Origin: Halomicrobium urmianum
GTDB lineage: Archaea > Halobacteriota > Halobacteria > Halobacteriales > Haloarculaceae
Direction: 5' to 3'
NCBI RefSeq assembly: GCF_020217425.1
Contig: NZ_CP084090.1
Span: 310,001-374,000 of the forward strand
DNA: 64,000 bases
Shown: piece after piece, positions 1 to 9,338 of the stretch
Numbering within the stretch: position 1 is the first letter of the stretch
Layout: each line of letters starts with the position of its first letter
Translations under genes and position numbers: made by a program
The notes under the pieces: model-generated
What the model was told of the DNA's origin: nothing
Databases searched by the model: none
The model's input: the letters and a program-made list of their open reading frames with translations, nothing else

Positions 1-101
1 TATCGGCGAGTCTCAGTCGGCGGCGGGACGAGCCGACGACTAGTCAGCGAGGCGTTTCATCGCCGAACCGTAGTCAGCCGCAGAACGCGTTCGTCCCGTT
101 T

Positions 102-365
102 TCAGGGTCGCGTCTCGGGGACGGTCGGCGCCTGGTCGCTGGGCGGCATCGGCTTCCGGCCGGCCGTAGTGTCCTTGCCGATCAGGCCGTTGACCATGCA
201 GTAGCCGGTGACGGTGTTGAACGCGAAGCTGGCCGCACCCATACTCGCCAGTTGGGCGATCCTCCGGTGGTTCGATCGGTTCGCACGACGGGCCAGCGCC
301 AAGAGGCCCAGTGCCATTCCGGCGCGCATCAGACGCTGCTTCCCGCCGACGTTCTTCGCCTTCAT
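102..365 (-). CDS. DUF2892-like small membrane protein
   Basis: An 87-residue protein. The start MKAKNVGG followed by an R-rich stretch and small hydrophobic segments, with a conserved G-Y-C-x-V-N-G-L-I-G region near residues 54-63, matches the YgaP-like DUF2892 membrane family (usually 60-80 residues). Members are small inner-membrane proteins without an established reaction. It is encoded just downstream of the nitric oxide reductase on the same strand, about 90 bases after its stop, so they could be cotranscribed. Family assignment is by eye. Confidence 0.7.
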   Translation of the reverse strand: MKAKNVGGKQRLMRAGMALGLLALARRANRSNHRRIAQLASMGAASFAFNTVTGYCMVNGLIGKDTTAGRKPMPPSDQAPTVPETRP

Positions 366-458
366 GTGGTCGCGTTCGACCGCCGTCGGGAAGTGTCCTC
401 ACCCGGGCACCTGCAGGGGGTATAAACCGGCGGAGGAAAACGGCGGACCGCGTCGCCC

Positions 459-2744
459 TCAGTCGTCGCTGAGGACGCCCTCGGCGACGGCCATGTCCTC
501 GGGGCTGGGGTCGTCGGCCGTCCGGCGGAGGACGAACCGCTTGCGGACCAGATCGGCCGCGAACAGCACCGTACCGAGGATCAGCAGGGTGTCGCCGGGC
601 ATGCGCGCCCAGAACAGGTCCTGGATGATCGGCTGGCTGTAGAACTCCAGGCTGCGCGCGAAGGCGTAGTTCTGCGTGAACGCGGCCTCCAGCTGGAGGA
701 AGCCGACCGGGAGCAGGGAGACGAACACCATCAGCGCGAGGCCGACGTTCCACAGCCAGAACGCCCCGCGGAGCCAGGAGCCGTCCCAGCGCTCCGGATC
801 GATCGACAGCTGGAGCATGTAGGTGACCATGCCCAGCGCCAGGAAGCCGAACGCGCCGAACATCGCGGCGTGGGCGTGGCCGACGGTGAGGTACGTGCCG
901 TGCTCGTAGTAGTTGATCAGCGGCAGGTTGATGAAGAACCCGAGCACGCCGGCCCCGACGAAGTTCCAGACGCCGGAGGCGACGATGAACATGAACGGGA
1001 GCTTGTAGGGGAAGTCCCCGGACTCCGTCATCGCGCTGTACTGACCCAGCGCCTCGTAGAGGATGAAGACGAGGGGGATCAGCTCCAGCGTCGAGAAGAC
1101 GCTCCCGATGGGGATCCACATGTCGGGCATGCCGATCCACCAGTAGTGGTGGGAGACGCCGATGACGCCGGTGCCCATCACCAGCAGGGCCTGCAGCATG
1201 ACGGCCTTCTCGGCGCTGCGGCGCTTCAGCAGGTTCATCGACACCAGCGTCAGGCCGACGATGGCGACGATGAAGAACTCGAAGGCTCCCTCGACCCACA
1301 TGTGGACGACCCACCAGCGCCAGAACTCCGTGACGGCGAGGTTGGTCTCGGGGGTGAACAGGAAGCCGGCGGTAAAGAGCAGCGCGATCGAGCCGCCGGC
1401 GTAGAGGATCATGTGCGCGAGGCCGTAGGGCGGCTCGCGGTCCAGCAGCGGCTTCAGGCCGCGGATCGACAGCACGGCCCAGATCAGGAAGCCGGCGAGG
1501 ATGCCGAACTGCCAGACCTTGCCGACCTCGAGGTACTCCAGGCCCTCGTTGCCGACGAGCCACCACAGCGCGCCGTCGAGGTAGCCCTGCGCGCCCAGCC
1601 AGATGCCGACCATGCCGCCGACGGTGACGAAGACGAGCGCGCCCAGCAGGCCGTTGACGTAGGTCGACTGGCGCTTCGGTTCATGGCCGGTCAGCAGCGG
1701 CGGGAGGAAGAGTCCGGCGCCGAGCCACGTCGCGGCGATCCACAGGACCCCGAGGTCGATGTGCCAGGTCTTGGCGAGCGCGAAGGGAGCCCACTGGAGG
1801 ATGTTGACGCCGATCAGTTCCTCCAGCCCGAAGAAGCTCGCCCGCTCGACGTAGTAGTGGGCCAGCAGGCCGCCGAGGAGCACCTGTGCGAGGAACAGTC
1901 CGGCGGCGACGGGGATGAACCGCAACGCCGCCCGCTGGCTGGGGAAGATCTCGACGTCCTCGGGATCGGGGATGGACACGCCCTCGCCGGACGGCTCGGG
2001 CAGGCTGACGGACTTGTACAGCCAGACGCCGGCGCCGGCCCCGGCGACCAGCAGCACCATCGCGATGACGCTCCAGGTCATCGCGGCCGCGGTGGCGTCG
2101 TTACCCGCGCCGGGCTGGTAGGGCCAGTCGTTCGTGTAAGAGTGCTCGCCGCCGGGGCGGTCGACGTGGGAGAACCACGCCGTCCACAGCGCGAAGTCGG
2201 CGAACTGCTGGGCCTCCTCCTCGGAGTCGATCATGTCGACGGGGACGCCCCGCTCGGCCTCGCCCTCGTGGTAGCGCTCGACGTACGTCTGGCGCACCTG
2301 CTCGTGGGCGTACGCCTCGGCGGCGGTGTACTGGACGGGCCCGCCGTCGTACTCGCGGTCGAGGTCGGACTGGACGGCGGTGTCGATCGCGGCCTGCTGC
2401 TCGGCTGACAGCGCCCCGTAGTCGCTCCCGTGGCGCTGGTCGGCGTAGTACTCCCGCATGTGCTCGACCTTCAGATCGAGCGAATCTGCGGTGTAGTCCT
2501 GGCCGAAGTAGGCTCCGTTGCCCAGGATCGACCCGTGGTTCATCAGCGCGTCGCGCTGGAACGTCTCCTTCCCGGTCTGGACGTCGGCGCCGGTGGCGAC
2601 CGTCTCGCCGTCCGGTCCGACGATCCGATCGGGGATCGGCGGTGCCTCCTCGTAGGCCATCCACGCGCCAGCGCCCATGACGACCAGATTCAGGACGAAC
2701 ACGGCCGCGAGCGCCTTGGCGATAGTCGCGCGTCGCAGTTCCAT
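459..2744 (-). CDS. norB: Quinol-dependent nitric oxide reductase (qNOR)
   Basis: A single-chain, 761-residue membrane enzyme of the heme-copper oxidase superfamily that reduces two NO to N2O with electrons from quinol. The N-terminal periplasmic-type domain (about residues 30-220) contains the qNOR signature TGKETFQRDALMNHGS and a GQDYT element. It is followed by about 13 membrane segments with the heme/non-heme-iron histidines (GVSHHYWWIG and HAHAAMFG regions) and the HMWVEGAFEFF glutamate motif that separates NO reductases from oxygen reductases. The length is typical for qNOR. An HTH gene diverges from it 148 bases away, and a multicopper oxidase lies 2 kb away on the same strand. Confidence 0.93.
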   Translation of the reverse strand: MELRRATIAKALAAVFVLNLVVMGAGAWMAYEEAPPIPDRIVGPDGETVATGADVQTGKETFQRDALMNHGSILGNGAYFGQDYTADSLDLKVEHMREYYADQRHGSDYGALSAEQQAAIDTAVQSDLDREYDGGPVQYTAAEAYAHEQVRQTYVERYHEGEAERGVPVDMIDSEEEAQQFADFALWTAWFSHVDRPGGEHSYTNDWPYQPGAGNDATAAAMTWSVIAMVLLVAGAGAGVWLYKSVSLPEPSGEGVSIPDPEDVEIFPSQRAALRFIPVAAGLFLAQVLLGGLLAHYYVERASFFGLEELIGVNILQWAPFALAKTWHIDLGVLWIAATWLGAGLFLPPLLTGHEPKRQSTYVNGLLGALVFVTVGGMVGIWLGAQGYLDGALWWLVGNEGLEYLEVGKVWQFGILAGFLIWAVLSIRGLKPLLDREPPYGLAHMILYAGGSIALLFTAGFLFTPETNLAVTEFWRWWVVHMWVEGAFEFFIVAIVGLTLVSMNLLKRRSAEKAVMLQALLVMGTGVIGVSHHYWWIGMPDMWIPIGSVFSTLELIPLVFILYEALGQYSAMTESGDFPYKLPFMFIVASGVWNFVGAGVLGFFINLPLINYYEHGTYLTVGHAHAAMFGAFGFLALGMVTYMLQLSIDPERWDGSWLRGAFWLWNVGLALMVFVSLLPVGFLQLEAAFTQNYAFARSLEFYSQPIIQDLFWARMPGDTLLILGTVLFAADLVRKRFVLRRTADDPSPEDMAVAEGVLSDD

Positions 2745-2892
2745 GACAGTCGATCCTTTACCCCCCTCTCATAACGTACTCTCGCCGATTCCCGTACGAC
2801 GGCAACCCGGCCGAACAGATTCGGCCACTCCGGTATCGGCGAGTGCGTGTCGGTGCCGTTATGTTCGTCGGGTAGTGAGCATCTTCCCACGG

Positions 2893-3270
2893 ATGGTGCG
2901 GGACCCGTTCGCCGACGACGACTCACCGGCGCTAGAGGACGTCCTCGACGCACTCGACGACGAAGACTGTCGAGCCATCGTCAGCGCCCTCGACGAGCCG
3001 ATGACGGCCAGCGAGATCTCCGACGAGAGCGGCGTCCCGCTGTCGACGACGTATCGAAAGCTCGAACAACTGACGGAGGCGTCGCTCCTGTACGAGGGCG
3101 TCGAGCTACGGCCCGACGGGCAGCACGCCAGCCGCTACGCCATCGGCTTCGAGGACGTCGTCATCTCGCTGGACGAGGAGCGCGCGTTCGAGGTCGACAT
3201 CTCCCGGCGTCCGCGGACCCCGGACGAGCGCCTCGAGAACCTCTGGTCGGAGGTGCGCAAAGAAACATGA
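2893..3270 (+). CDS. Winged-helix HTH transcriptional regulator
   Basis: A 125-residue acidic protein. Residues about 15-75 form an ArsR/TrmB-like winged helix (LDALDDEDCRAIVSAL, then MTASEISDESGVPLSTTYRKLEQL, a clear HTH). The ATG at 2893 is chosen because upstream codons of the open frame run through the intergenic region and do not look coding. Its stop overlaps the start of the next gene by ATGA (3267-3270), so the two are translationally coupled. It diverges from the NO reductase and could regulate it, which is inference only. The pairing of this HTH type with a DUF7521 membrane protein recurs in haloarchaea. Confidence 0.85.
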   Translation: MVRDPFADDDSPALEDVLDALDDEDCRAIVSALDEPMTASEISDESGVPLSTTYRKLEQLTEASLLYEGVELRPDGQHASRYAIGFEDVVISLDEERAFEVDISRRPRTPDERLENLWSEVRKET

Positions 3271-3569
3271 GCCCACACATCCCCAGTTCGCAGGTCGGCA
3301 TCGTCGTCACCAAGACGCTCACGCTCATCCTCGGGAGCCTGATCACCTACTACTCCTACCGGGCCTACGCCCGGACGAAGGCCCCCGAGTTACGGGCGCT
3401 GACCTGGGGGTTCGGCATCATGACGTTCGGCGCCATACTGGCTGGGTTGATCGACATCGGAGTCTCGGCCTACCTCGGGCACAACCTCCTGCCAGTCAGC
3501 GTCTTCGCCCAGAGTGTCCTCACCACGATCGCCTTCGCGATCATCCTCTACTCGCTGTACGTGGAGTAG
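3267..3569 (+). CDS. DUF7521-like small membrane protein
   Basis: A 100-residue protein with three hydrophobic segments (about residues 12-28, 45-65 and 75-97) and a short basic loop YRAYARTKAPELRALTWGFG, as in the haloarchaeal family recalled as DUF7521. The start codon overlaps the stop of the HTH gene by four bases. The arrangement suggests a membrane partner or sensor for the regulator, but no function is established. Alternative starts further upstream lie inside the HTH gene and are not needed. Confidence 0.8.
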   Translation: MSPHIPSSQVGIVVTKTLTLILGSLITYYSYRAYARTKAPELRALTWGFGIMTFGAILAGLIDIGVSAYLGHNLLPVSVFAQSVLTTIAFAIILYSLYVE

Positions 3570-3631
3570 ATCGCTCAAACCTCGGCTGACCGTACACAAG
3601 GGCTTTTCTCCCGGCTCTCGCATCGGCGGGC

Positions 3632-4267
3632 ATGCGAACGCTTCCGCTGGTGGCCCTCCTCTCGCTCGCAGCGCTCGCGGGGTGTAGCGGTCTCGTCGAC
3701 GGGGCCGGACAGCCGGGCGACCCGACGGCCGAGACGCCCGCCGCGACGGCGACTCCCCCGCCCGGATCACCGGACGCCGACGGGAGCGCTGTCGCCTACG
3801 AGAGTCTGACCGACGAGCAGCAGGCGGCGGTCCGCGAGGCCGTGAACGGCTCGGTCCGGTTCGTCCCCGACTCCCCGTACGTGAACGACAGTGCGGGCTA
3901 CTCGAACGCGATCATCGATCCCTTCCGCGGGCACGACTACGTCCGCTACGACGGGACCGACTACGAGATACGGATCTCCAGCGGCCGGCTGTACGCCTCG
4001 TACGGGATCCACGCCGAGCGCGGATCGCCGGGGGAGAACGACACGGTCGTGCCGGTCGAGGACCTGCCGGAGAGCGTCCGTGAGGAGGTCCGCGAGGCCG
4101 TCGAGACCGGCGACTACCACGCTCCGATGGGCAGGTGGGACTCCCTTCCGGAACCGCTCGGGGAGACCCGGTACGTCCGCTACGACGACGAGACCTACCG
4201 ACTGATCTACGCCGTCGGCGACTACTGGGCGCCCGTGATGGAGTTGCGGGAGGTCCACGACCGCTGA
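3632..4267 (+). CDS. Secreted lipoprotein with two tandem repeat units
   Basis: A 211-residue predicted lipoprotein. A hydrophobic signal (MRTLPLVALLSLAALAGC) ends in a lipobox with Cys18, followed by a Thr/Pro/Ala-rich linker to about residue 48. Two homologous units follow: residues about 55-125 and 130-208 each have a helix rich in E/R (EQQAAVREAVNGS; ESVREEVREAVETG) and then a YVRYDGTDYE / YVRYDDETYR strand. This resembles a haloarchaeal lipoprotein domain (perhaps the one catalogued as DUF7979). The function is unknown, and the location is the outer face of the cell membrane. Confidence 0.85.
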   Translation: MRTLPLVALLSLAALAGCSGLVDGAGQPGDPTAETPAATATPPPGSPDADGSAVAYESLTDEQQAAVREAVNGSVRFVPDSPYVNDSAGYSNAIIDPFRGHDYVRYDGTDYEIRISSGRLYASYGIHAERGSPGENDTVVPVEDLPESVREEVREAVETGDYHAPMGRWDSLPEPLGETRYVRYDDETYRLIYAVGDYWAPVMELREVHDR

Positions 4268-4432
4268 TCCGTCAGGGACGAATTCGTTCGAGACGGCCGA
4301 TATCGGGCCCGATCACGTAGCCACTCCCGTGACCGACAGGACACAGAGCTGTCCGACCTCGCCGGGCGAAGCGCCGAGCGCGGGGGCGTACGGGACGCGT
4401 GGACGGCCAAGAGCTTCACCGATCGCATCGTC

Positions 4433-4636
4433 GTGGCGGAGGGACCGCCAGCCGCGGACCTCCCGGCGGACGCGGAGCGGGCGCTCCACGAGCACGACTA
4501 CCGGGGGGCCGACGTGGCGTACGACGTCGACGGGGGCGAGTCGGCGGCCTTCGCCGGCGAACTCGACGACGGCCGGCGCTACCGGTTCGTCGACACGCGC
4601 TCGCGGGGCGAGTTGCAGTCCTGCGTGGTAGACTGA
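4433..4636 (+). CDS. Unrecognised short acidic protein, possible gene remnant
   Basis: A 67-codon frame beginning with GTG. Almost every codon ends in G or C and the product is acidic (ADAERALHEHDYRGADVAYDV... RYRFVDTRSRGELQSCVVD), which is the composition of real haloarchaeal coding sequence. The frame stays open upstream to beyond 4320 with plausible residues (DAWTAKSFTDRIVV), but no ATG or GTG start with a promoter is visible there. It may be a small gene or the C-terminal remnant of a longer one. I do not recognise the family. Confidence 0.45.
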   Translation: MAEGPPAADLPADAERALHEHDYRGADVAYDVDGGESAAFAGELDDGRRYRFVDTRSRGELQSCVVD

Positions 4637-4746
4637 AGCCTCGGGGACTCGATCCGGAGCTGCAGAGAAACGGACCAGGCAGACGGTCTGGTTCAGTCGG
4701 ACGCAGTCACGACGGTCGGCGTGCGGTGGCTCGTTCGAGCGCGAAA

Positions 4747-5901
4747 TCAGCCTTCGTAGCCGGCGTAGTCCATCAGCTGGGCGAAGACGTCGGTGTCCAT
4801 CGCCTCCTCGTAGACGATGCCGCCGACCATACCGCCGGGGTAGGTGGTGCCGTTCATGGCGTGGTTGACCTTGTGGCAGTGCATGAGGTAGATGCCGGGG
4901 TCGGCGTCGGCCTCGAACTCGATGGTCTTGCGCTCGGCCGGGGCGACGTTGCAGATGTCCTCGTCGTGGCGCGCGGCCTCGGGGATGGTCCCGCCGTCCT
5001 TCTCGACCACCCGGAAGCGGTGGTTGTGCGTGTGCATGGGGTGGCTCATGTAGCCGGCGTTGACCATGTGGACGCGGACGGTGTCGCCCTGCGAGACGAT
5101 GATCGGCGAGCCGTCCTCGGGGTGGAGCGTCCGGGGCGCGCTCTTGCCGTTGATGGTGAACACGTCGGGGTTGCGGTTACGCGGGCTGTAGGAGGCGTCG
5201 CCGCCGGCCATCATCCGGTTGAGCCGGGAGTCCCAGTCCTTGAGCGTCATGAACACCTCCTGGTCGGCCGGCTCGTACCCCTCGGGGTCGACCCGGAAGA
5301 TGCCGTACATGCCCATGTCGACGTGGCGCTGCGTCTGGAAGTGGCAGTGGTAGAAGTGCGTCCCCGGGACGTTCGCGGGGATCTCGTAGGTGTGCTTCTC
5401 GCCCGGCTTGACGGTGATGCCCGTCGTCGTCGGGACGCCGTCGTTCTCCCAGGTCTTGCGGGCCCCGTGGAAGTGCAGCGTGTGGGGCATGTCGGCGTCC
5501 GTGTTGTCCAGCGTCACCTGCATGTCCTCACCCTCGGTCGTCCGGAGGATGGGACCGGGCACGCTGGGCTCGCGGTCGTCAGCCTGGAACGCCCACACCT
5601 TGGGGAGCTCGACGGGGCCGCCCATCTTCTCGCCGGGGTGAGCCTGGTGGCGGGCGTTGACGGTCGAGATGGTCACCTGGCCGCCCTGCTCGTCGACGTT
5701 GACGACCTCCGGCGGCGACGTGGTCGGGAGGTTGCTGTCGACCTGTTTGGGCGTCGAGTCGACGGCCGACTGCCCCTCCTGCTCGACGGTCGCGGCCGGC
5801 GCCTGGCACCCCGCGACGGCGGCGGTACCGGCGAGGCCAGTGGCTTTCACGAAATCGCGGCGACTCATGTCCGTTCCGGGGGCACCGATGTTATCGGTCA
5901 T
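4747..5901 (-). CDS. Tat-exported two-domain multicopper oxidase
   Basis: A 384-residue cupredoxin protein with a twin-arginine signal (SRRDFVKATGLAG, residues 13-25) and a lipobox-like VAGC at Cys32, so it is probably exported folded and lipid-anchored. Domain 1 holds HFH at 143-145 and YHCHFQTQRHVDMGM at 184-198. Domain 2 holds HPMHTH at 287-292 and HCHKVNH at 341-347. These HxH/HCH pairs are the copper ligands of laccase-type multicopper oxidases. The protein lacks the CAPxGMVPWH signature of classical NirK, so it is not a standard copper nitrite reductase despite lying near a NO reductase. The start is supported by a TATA-like box about 28 bases upstream. Confidence 0.85.
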   Translation of the reverse strand: MTDNIGAPGTDMSRRDFVKATGLAGTAAVAGCQAPAATVEQEGQSAVDSTPKQVDSNLPTTSPPEVVNVDEQGGQVTISTVNARHQAHPGEKMGGPVELPKVWAFQADDREPSVPGPILRTTEGEDMQVTLDNTDADMPHTLHFHGARKTWENDGVPTTTGITVKPGEKHTYEIPANVPGTHFYHCHFQTQRHVDMGMYGIFRVDPEGYEPADQEVFMTLKDWDSRLNRMMAGGDASYSPRNRNPDVFTINGKSAPRTLHPEDGSPIIVSQGDTVRVHMVNAGYMSHPMHTHNHRFRVVEKDGGTIPEAARHDEDICNVAPAERKTIEFEADADPGIYLMHCHKVNHAMNGTTYPGGMVGGIVYEEAMDTDVFAQLMDYAGYEG

Positions 5902-5928
5902 GTGCTCACTTCGGAGTTTGTAGTCGAC

Positions 5929-5937
5929 CCTTATAGC
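5929..5937 (-). promoter_or_regulatory. TATA-like box for the multicopper oxidase gene
   Basis: Reading the minus strand, CTATAAGG lies about 28 bases before the ATG at 5901. This is the spacing expected for a nearly leaderless haloarchaeal transcript, and it supports the chosen start. Confidence 0.55.
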
Positions 5938-6148
5938 CCGGCCAGGGGATTCCCAGCAACTGAAAAACCGCTAAACTGGGGGTAGCGGACGTGAACGGTG
6001 TGGCGAACATGTTCGACAAAGAGATATCGTCGCCGCGGCGACCGCGGCCGCGCCGGCGACGTCGGCCAGCGGGCGGTCCGGCGGCGCGCCCGTGCGCGTG
6101 TAGTTAGATTGGAAAGCGATTTAGCCGCCCGGTGGCGACGGAGAGGTA

Positions 6149-8320
6149 ATGAGCCTGTCCGATCGGGACCACGACCTCGTGGTCGAGGAACTCGGCCGGG
6201 AGCCCACCCCGGCCGAGGCGGCCCTCTTCGAGAACCTCTGGAGCGAGCACTGCGCCTATCGATCCTCGCGACCGCTGCTGGGCGCGTTCGACTCCGAAGG
6301 CGACCAGGTCGTCGTCGGGCCCGGCGACGACGCCGCCGTCGTCGCGCTGCCGACCCACGGCGACGGCGACGAGACCTACGTCACGATGGGCATCGAGAGC
6401 CACAACCACCCCTCGTACGTCGACCCGTTCGACGGCGCCGCGACCGGAGTCGGCGGCATCGTCCGGGACACGATGTCGATGGGCGCCTACCCCATCGCGC
6501 TGGCGGACTGCCTGTACTTCGGCGACTTCGACCGCGAGCACTCCCGGTACCTGCTGGATGGCGTAGTCGAGGGGATCAGCCACTACGGCAACTGCATCGG
6601 CGTCCCCACCGTCGCCGGCAGCACCGCCTTCCACGACGACTACGAGGGCAACCCGCTCGTGAACGTCTCCTGCGTCGGCCTCATCGACGACCCCGACCGG
6701 ATGATCACCGCCGAGGCCCAGGAGCCCGGTAACAAACTCGTGCTGGTCGGCAACGCCACCGGCCGCGACGGCCTGGGCGGGGCCTCTTTCGCCAGCGAGG
6801 ACCTCGCCGAGGACGCCGAGACCGAGGACCGCCCCGCGGTTCAGGTCGGGGACCCCTACGCCGAGAAGCTCCTGATCGAGTGCAACGAGGCGCTGCTGGA
6901 CGAGGACCTGATCGAGTCGGCCCGCGACCTCGGCGCGGCCGGCCTGGGCGGAGCCTCCTCCGAACTGGTCGCCAAGGGCGGACTGGGCGCCGAGATCGAG
7001 CTGACGAACGTCCACGAGCGCGAGCCCAACATGAACGCCGTGGAGTACCTGCTCGCCGAGAGCCAGGAGCGGATGTGCTACGAGGTCGCGCCGGAGAACG
7101 TGGATCGGGTCCGCGAGCTCGCCGAGCGCTTCGAGCTGGGCTGCTCGGTCATCGGCGAGGTCACCGACACGGGCCGGTACGTCTGCACGTTCGACGGCGA
7201 GACGGTCGTCGACGCCGACGCCGAGTTCCTCGGTGAGGGCGCGCCGATGAACGACCTGCCCGCCGAGGAACCGGTCGAGCCCGAGCGGGACCTGCCCGAT
7301 CCCGCACCCGATCTGGCGGAGGCCTTCGAGGCCGTCGTCGGGAGCCCGAACACCGCCTCGAAACGGTGGGTCTACCGCCAATACGACCACGAGGTCGGCG
7401 TCCGGACCTCGATGCGGCCGGGCGACGACGCCGCGATCGTGGCGGTCCGGGAGGCCGGCACGGGCCTAGCGTTCACGGCCGGTGCGGACCCCAACTGGAC
7501 CGACGCGGCCCCCTACGAGGGCGCCCGCGCCGTCGCGCTGGAGAACGCCACCAACGTCGCCGCCAAGGGCGCCGAGCCCCTGGCCGCCGTCGACTGCCTG
7601 AACGGCGGCAACCCCGAGAAGCCCGACGTCTACGGCGGGTTCAAGGGCGTCGTCGACGGCCTCGCGGACATGTGCTCGACGCTCGACGTGCCCGTCGTCG
7701 GCGGCAACGTCTCGCTGTACAACGACTCTCAGCACGGGCCTATCCCGCCGACGCCGACGCTCGCGCTCGTCGGCGCCAAGGAGGGCTACGACGCGCCGCC
7801 GATGTCGCTGTCCGGCGAGGGCGACCTCCTGCTGATCGGCGCGAAGGCCATCGAGGGCGACGCCGAGGCGCGGCTGGGCGGCTCCGAGTACCTCGCGCAG
7901 TTCGGCGGCACCGACCGCCTCCCCGAACTCCCGAAGGACCCGGACGGACTCGTCAGCACGGTCGCCGACGTCGCCGACGACGAGTCGACGCTGGCGACCC
8001 ACGACCTGAGCCACGGCGGCCTCGCCGTCGCGCTCGCCGAGATGATTCACGACGAGGCCGGCGCGACCGTCGAGGTGGATGCGCCGAGCAAGGGCAGCGC
8101 CGCCGAGCTCCTCTTCGGCGAGCAGCCCGGCCGCGTCGTCGTCGAGACGACCGACCCCGCCGCCGTGCGACAGGCCTTCGACGGCGTCGCCCCGGTGTAC
8201 GACCTGGGCAGCGCCGACGACAGCGGCCGCCTGAACCTGACGGTCAACGGCGAGTCGCTTTCCTACGACGCCGCGGACGTGGCCGACCTCCGCGACGTCA
8301 TCGAGCGAGAACTGGACTGA
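6149..8320 (+). CDS. purL: Phosphoribosylformylglycinamidine synthase subunit PurL
   Basis: A 723-residue large subunit of FGAM synthase, which converts FGAR to FGAM with ATP and ammonia in purine synthesis. It has the archaeal/Bacillus-type length. The N-terminal segment [16 protein letters not shown], the [24 protein letters not shown] motif spread over about residues 85-108, and two tandem AIRS-type halves (the second starting with the [18 protein letters not shown] region at about 425) identify it. A purine-rich GGAGAGG lies just upstream of the ATG. PurS and PurQ are not in this window. Confidence 0.96.
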   Translation: MSLSDRDHDLVVEELGREPTPAEAALFENLWSEHCAYRSSRPLLGAFDSEGDQVVVGPGDDAAVVALPTHGDGDETYVTMGIESHNHPSYVDPFDGAATGVGGIVRDTMSMGAYPIALADCLYFGDFDREHSRYLLDGVVEGISHYGNCIGVPTVAGSTAFHDDYEGNPLVNVSCVGLIDDPDRMITAEAQEPGNKLVLVGNATGRDGLGGASFASEDLAEDAETEDRPAVQVGDPYAEKLLIECNEALLDEDLIESARDLGAAGLGGASSELVAKGGLGAEIELTNVHEREPNMNAVEYLLAESQERMCYEVAPENVDRVRELAERFELGCSVIGEVTDTGRYVCTFDGETVVDADAEFLGEGAPMNDLPAEEPVEPERDLPDPAPDLAEAFEAVVGSPNTASKRWVYRQYDHEVGVRTSMRPGDDAAIVAVREAGTGLAFTAGADPNWTDAAPYEGARAVALENATNVAAKGAEPLAAVDCLNGGNPEKPDVYGGFKGVVDGLADMCSTLDVPVVGGNVSLYNDSQHGPIPPTPTLALVGAKEGYDAPPMSLSGEGDLLLIGAKAIEGDAEARLGGSEYLAQFGGTDRLPELPKDPDGLVSTVADVADDESTLATHDLSHGGLAVALAEMIHDEAGATVEVDAPSKGSAAELLFGEQPGRVVVETTDPAAVRQAFDGVAPVYDLGSADDSGRLNLTVNGESLSYDAADVADLRDVIERELD

Positions 8321-8522
8321 CAGTCGTCGGTACCACGAGTCCTCTCTCGAATTCGAGAACTGCAGTGGATTCGCCCGAGATCGACGCGTCGCGTGTGCGA
8401 CTGTCGTTGGCTTCTGGGTAGTTTTACGAACGAGAGAGAGGGACTAGTGTGTCCGCAACGGGGGACACGTGAGCGCGAAGGGGTGCGAACGCTCTTCCCC
8501 GAGTAGTGTTATCGTACGGCGC

Positions 8523-8771
8523 ATGCCACTGTTCATGGACGTCCACAGGAACGTCGACGCGAGTCCCGAAGAAGTCGCCGCTGCCCACCAGAAGGATCTC
8601 GAAGCCCAGGACGAGTACGACGTAGATTTCAAGCAGTACTGGTTCGACGAGGACGAAGGCGCCGTGTTCTGCCTCTTCGAAGCTCCGGACAAAGAGGCGG
8701 GCGAGAAGGTCCACAGCGAGGCGACCGGACTGATCGCCGAGGAGATACACGAAGTGCAGCGAGGAACGTAA
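8523..8771 (+). CDS. DUF4242 (SCO4226-like, putative nickel-binding) protein
   Basis: An 82-residue ferredoxin-like-fold protein. MPLFMDVHRNVDASPEEVAA, then KQYWFDEDEGAVFCLFEAPD and HSEATGLIAEEIHEV, fit the DUF4242 family, whose Streptomyces member SCO4226 binds nickel. The ATG at 8523 gives the usual family length, while the frame upstream lacks family similarity. The opposite-strand frame over the same bases is a shadow. The physiological role is unknown. Confidence 0.85.
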   Translation: MPLFMDVHRNVDASPEEVAAAHQKDLEAQDEYDVDFKQYWFDEDEGAVFCLFEAPDKEAGEKVHSEATGLIAEEIHEVQRGT

Positions 8772-8889
8772 GGCAGTCGGGCGAGCCGGTTGCCCTCTCG
8801 GAAGCGGGCGAGCGACAGACGCTACAGTCGACCGTCACGGCGACCGGCGAAGAAAGCAACCGGGTTCCGCCCCGCTGAAAACCGACGTT

Positions 8890-9099
8890 TCAGACCAGAG
8901 CGACCGACAGACCGAACACCACAGCCAGGCCGACCGCGAGCACGACGAAGCCGGTCGCGACCTGACCCATCGTGAAGTCGCTCTGGGGCGCCGTCTCCCG
9001 CAGCGGGGGTTCACGGTCCGGGACCTCTGGGTGCTCCGGATCGTAGTCGGGGCGGTCCGCCTCGTGTTCGCCTTCGTGGCCCTCGTCGTTCTCGTCCAT
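8890..9099 (-). CDS. Small tail-anchored membrane protein (DUF7550-like)
   Basis: A 69-residue protein. The first 40 residues are highly acidic and His/Glu/Asp-rich (MDENDEGHEGEHEADRPDYD), followed by a single hydrophobic helix at about 48-68 after QSDFTMGQVATG. This layout is common in haloarchaea in a family I recall as DUF7550. It probably sits in the membrane with a cytoplasmic acidic head. The function is unknown. Confidence 0.75.
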   Translation of the reverse strand: MDENDEGHEGEHEADRPDYDPEHPEVPDREPPLRETAPQSDFTMGQVATGFVVLAVGLAVVFGLSVALV

Positions 9100-9338
9100 G
9101 TGCGGACGATTCCCCGCCTGCTACGAGTAGTTGTCGGAATTCGGCACGTCGCCTGGCGGGGCGCTCGACTCCGCCGTGCACACGGCCCGCAGCGCCCGTA
9201 GCAGGCGCGAGTAATCGGGGCGTAGGCCGTCACGGAAGAGTGGTAACGCGACCCAAAGGACCCCGTCGTCGCGCAAGGCCGTCCGTACTGCGAAAACGAT
9301 CACGCCGGTGTTTTCGGCGGCGCACCAACCGCTTCGTG

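Noticed and set aside
40-1566. 508-codon open frame on the minus strand across norB
   Set aside because: Arginine/proline-rich product in another frame of the NO reductase gene; a GC-rich shadow without domains.
870-2408. 512-codon open frame on the plus strand
   Set aside because: Exact antisense of norB; composition (D/V/G/R) is typical of reverse-complement haloarchaeal codons.
4747-5901. Calling the multicopper oxidase nirK
   Set aside because: Missing the NirK type 1 copper signature and showing HCH pairs in both domains.
6008-6106. Short ORF MFDKEISSPRRPRP... before purL
   Set aside because: Arginine/proline-rich, poor start context, no homology recognised.
8424-8750. 108-codon minus-strand frame opposite the DUF4242 gene
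   Set aside because: The plus strand has a recognisable family with the right length; this is its shadow.
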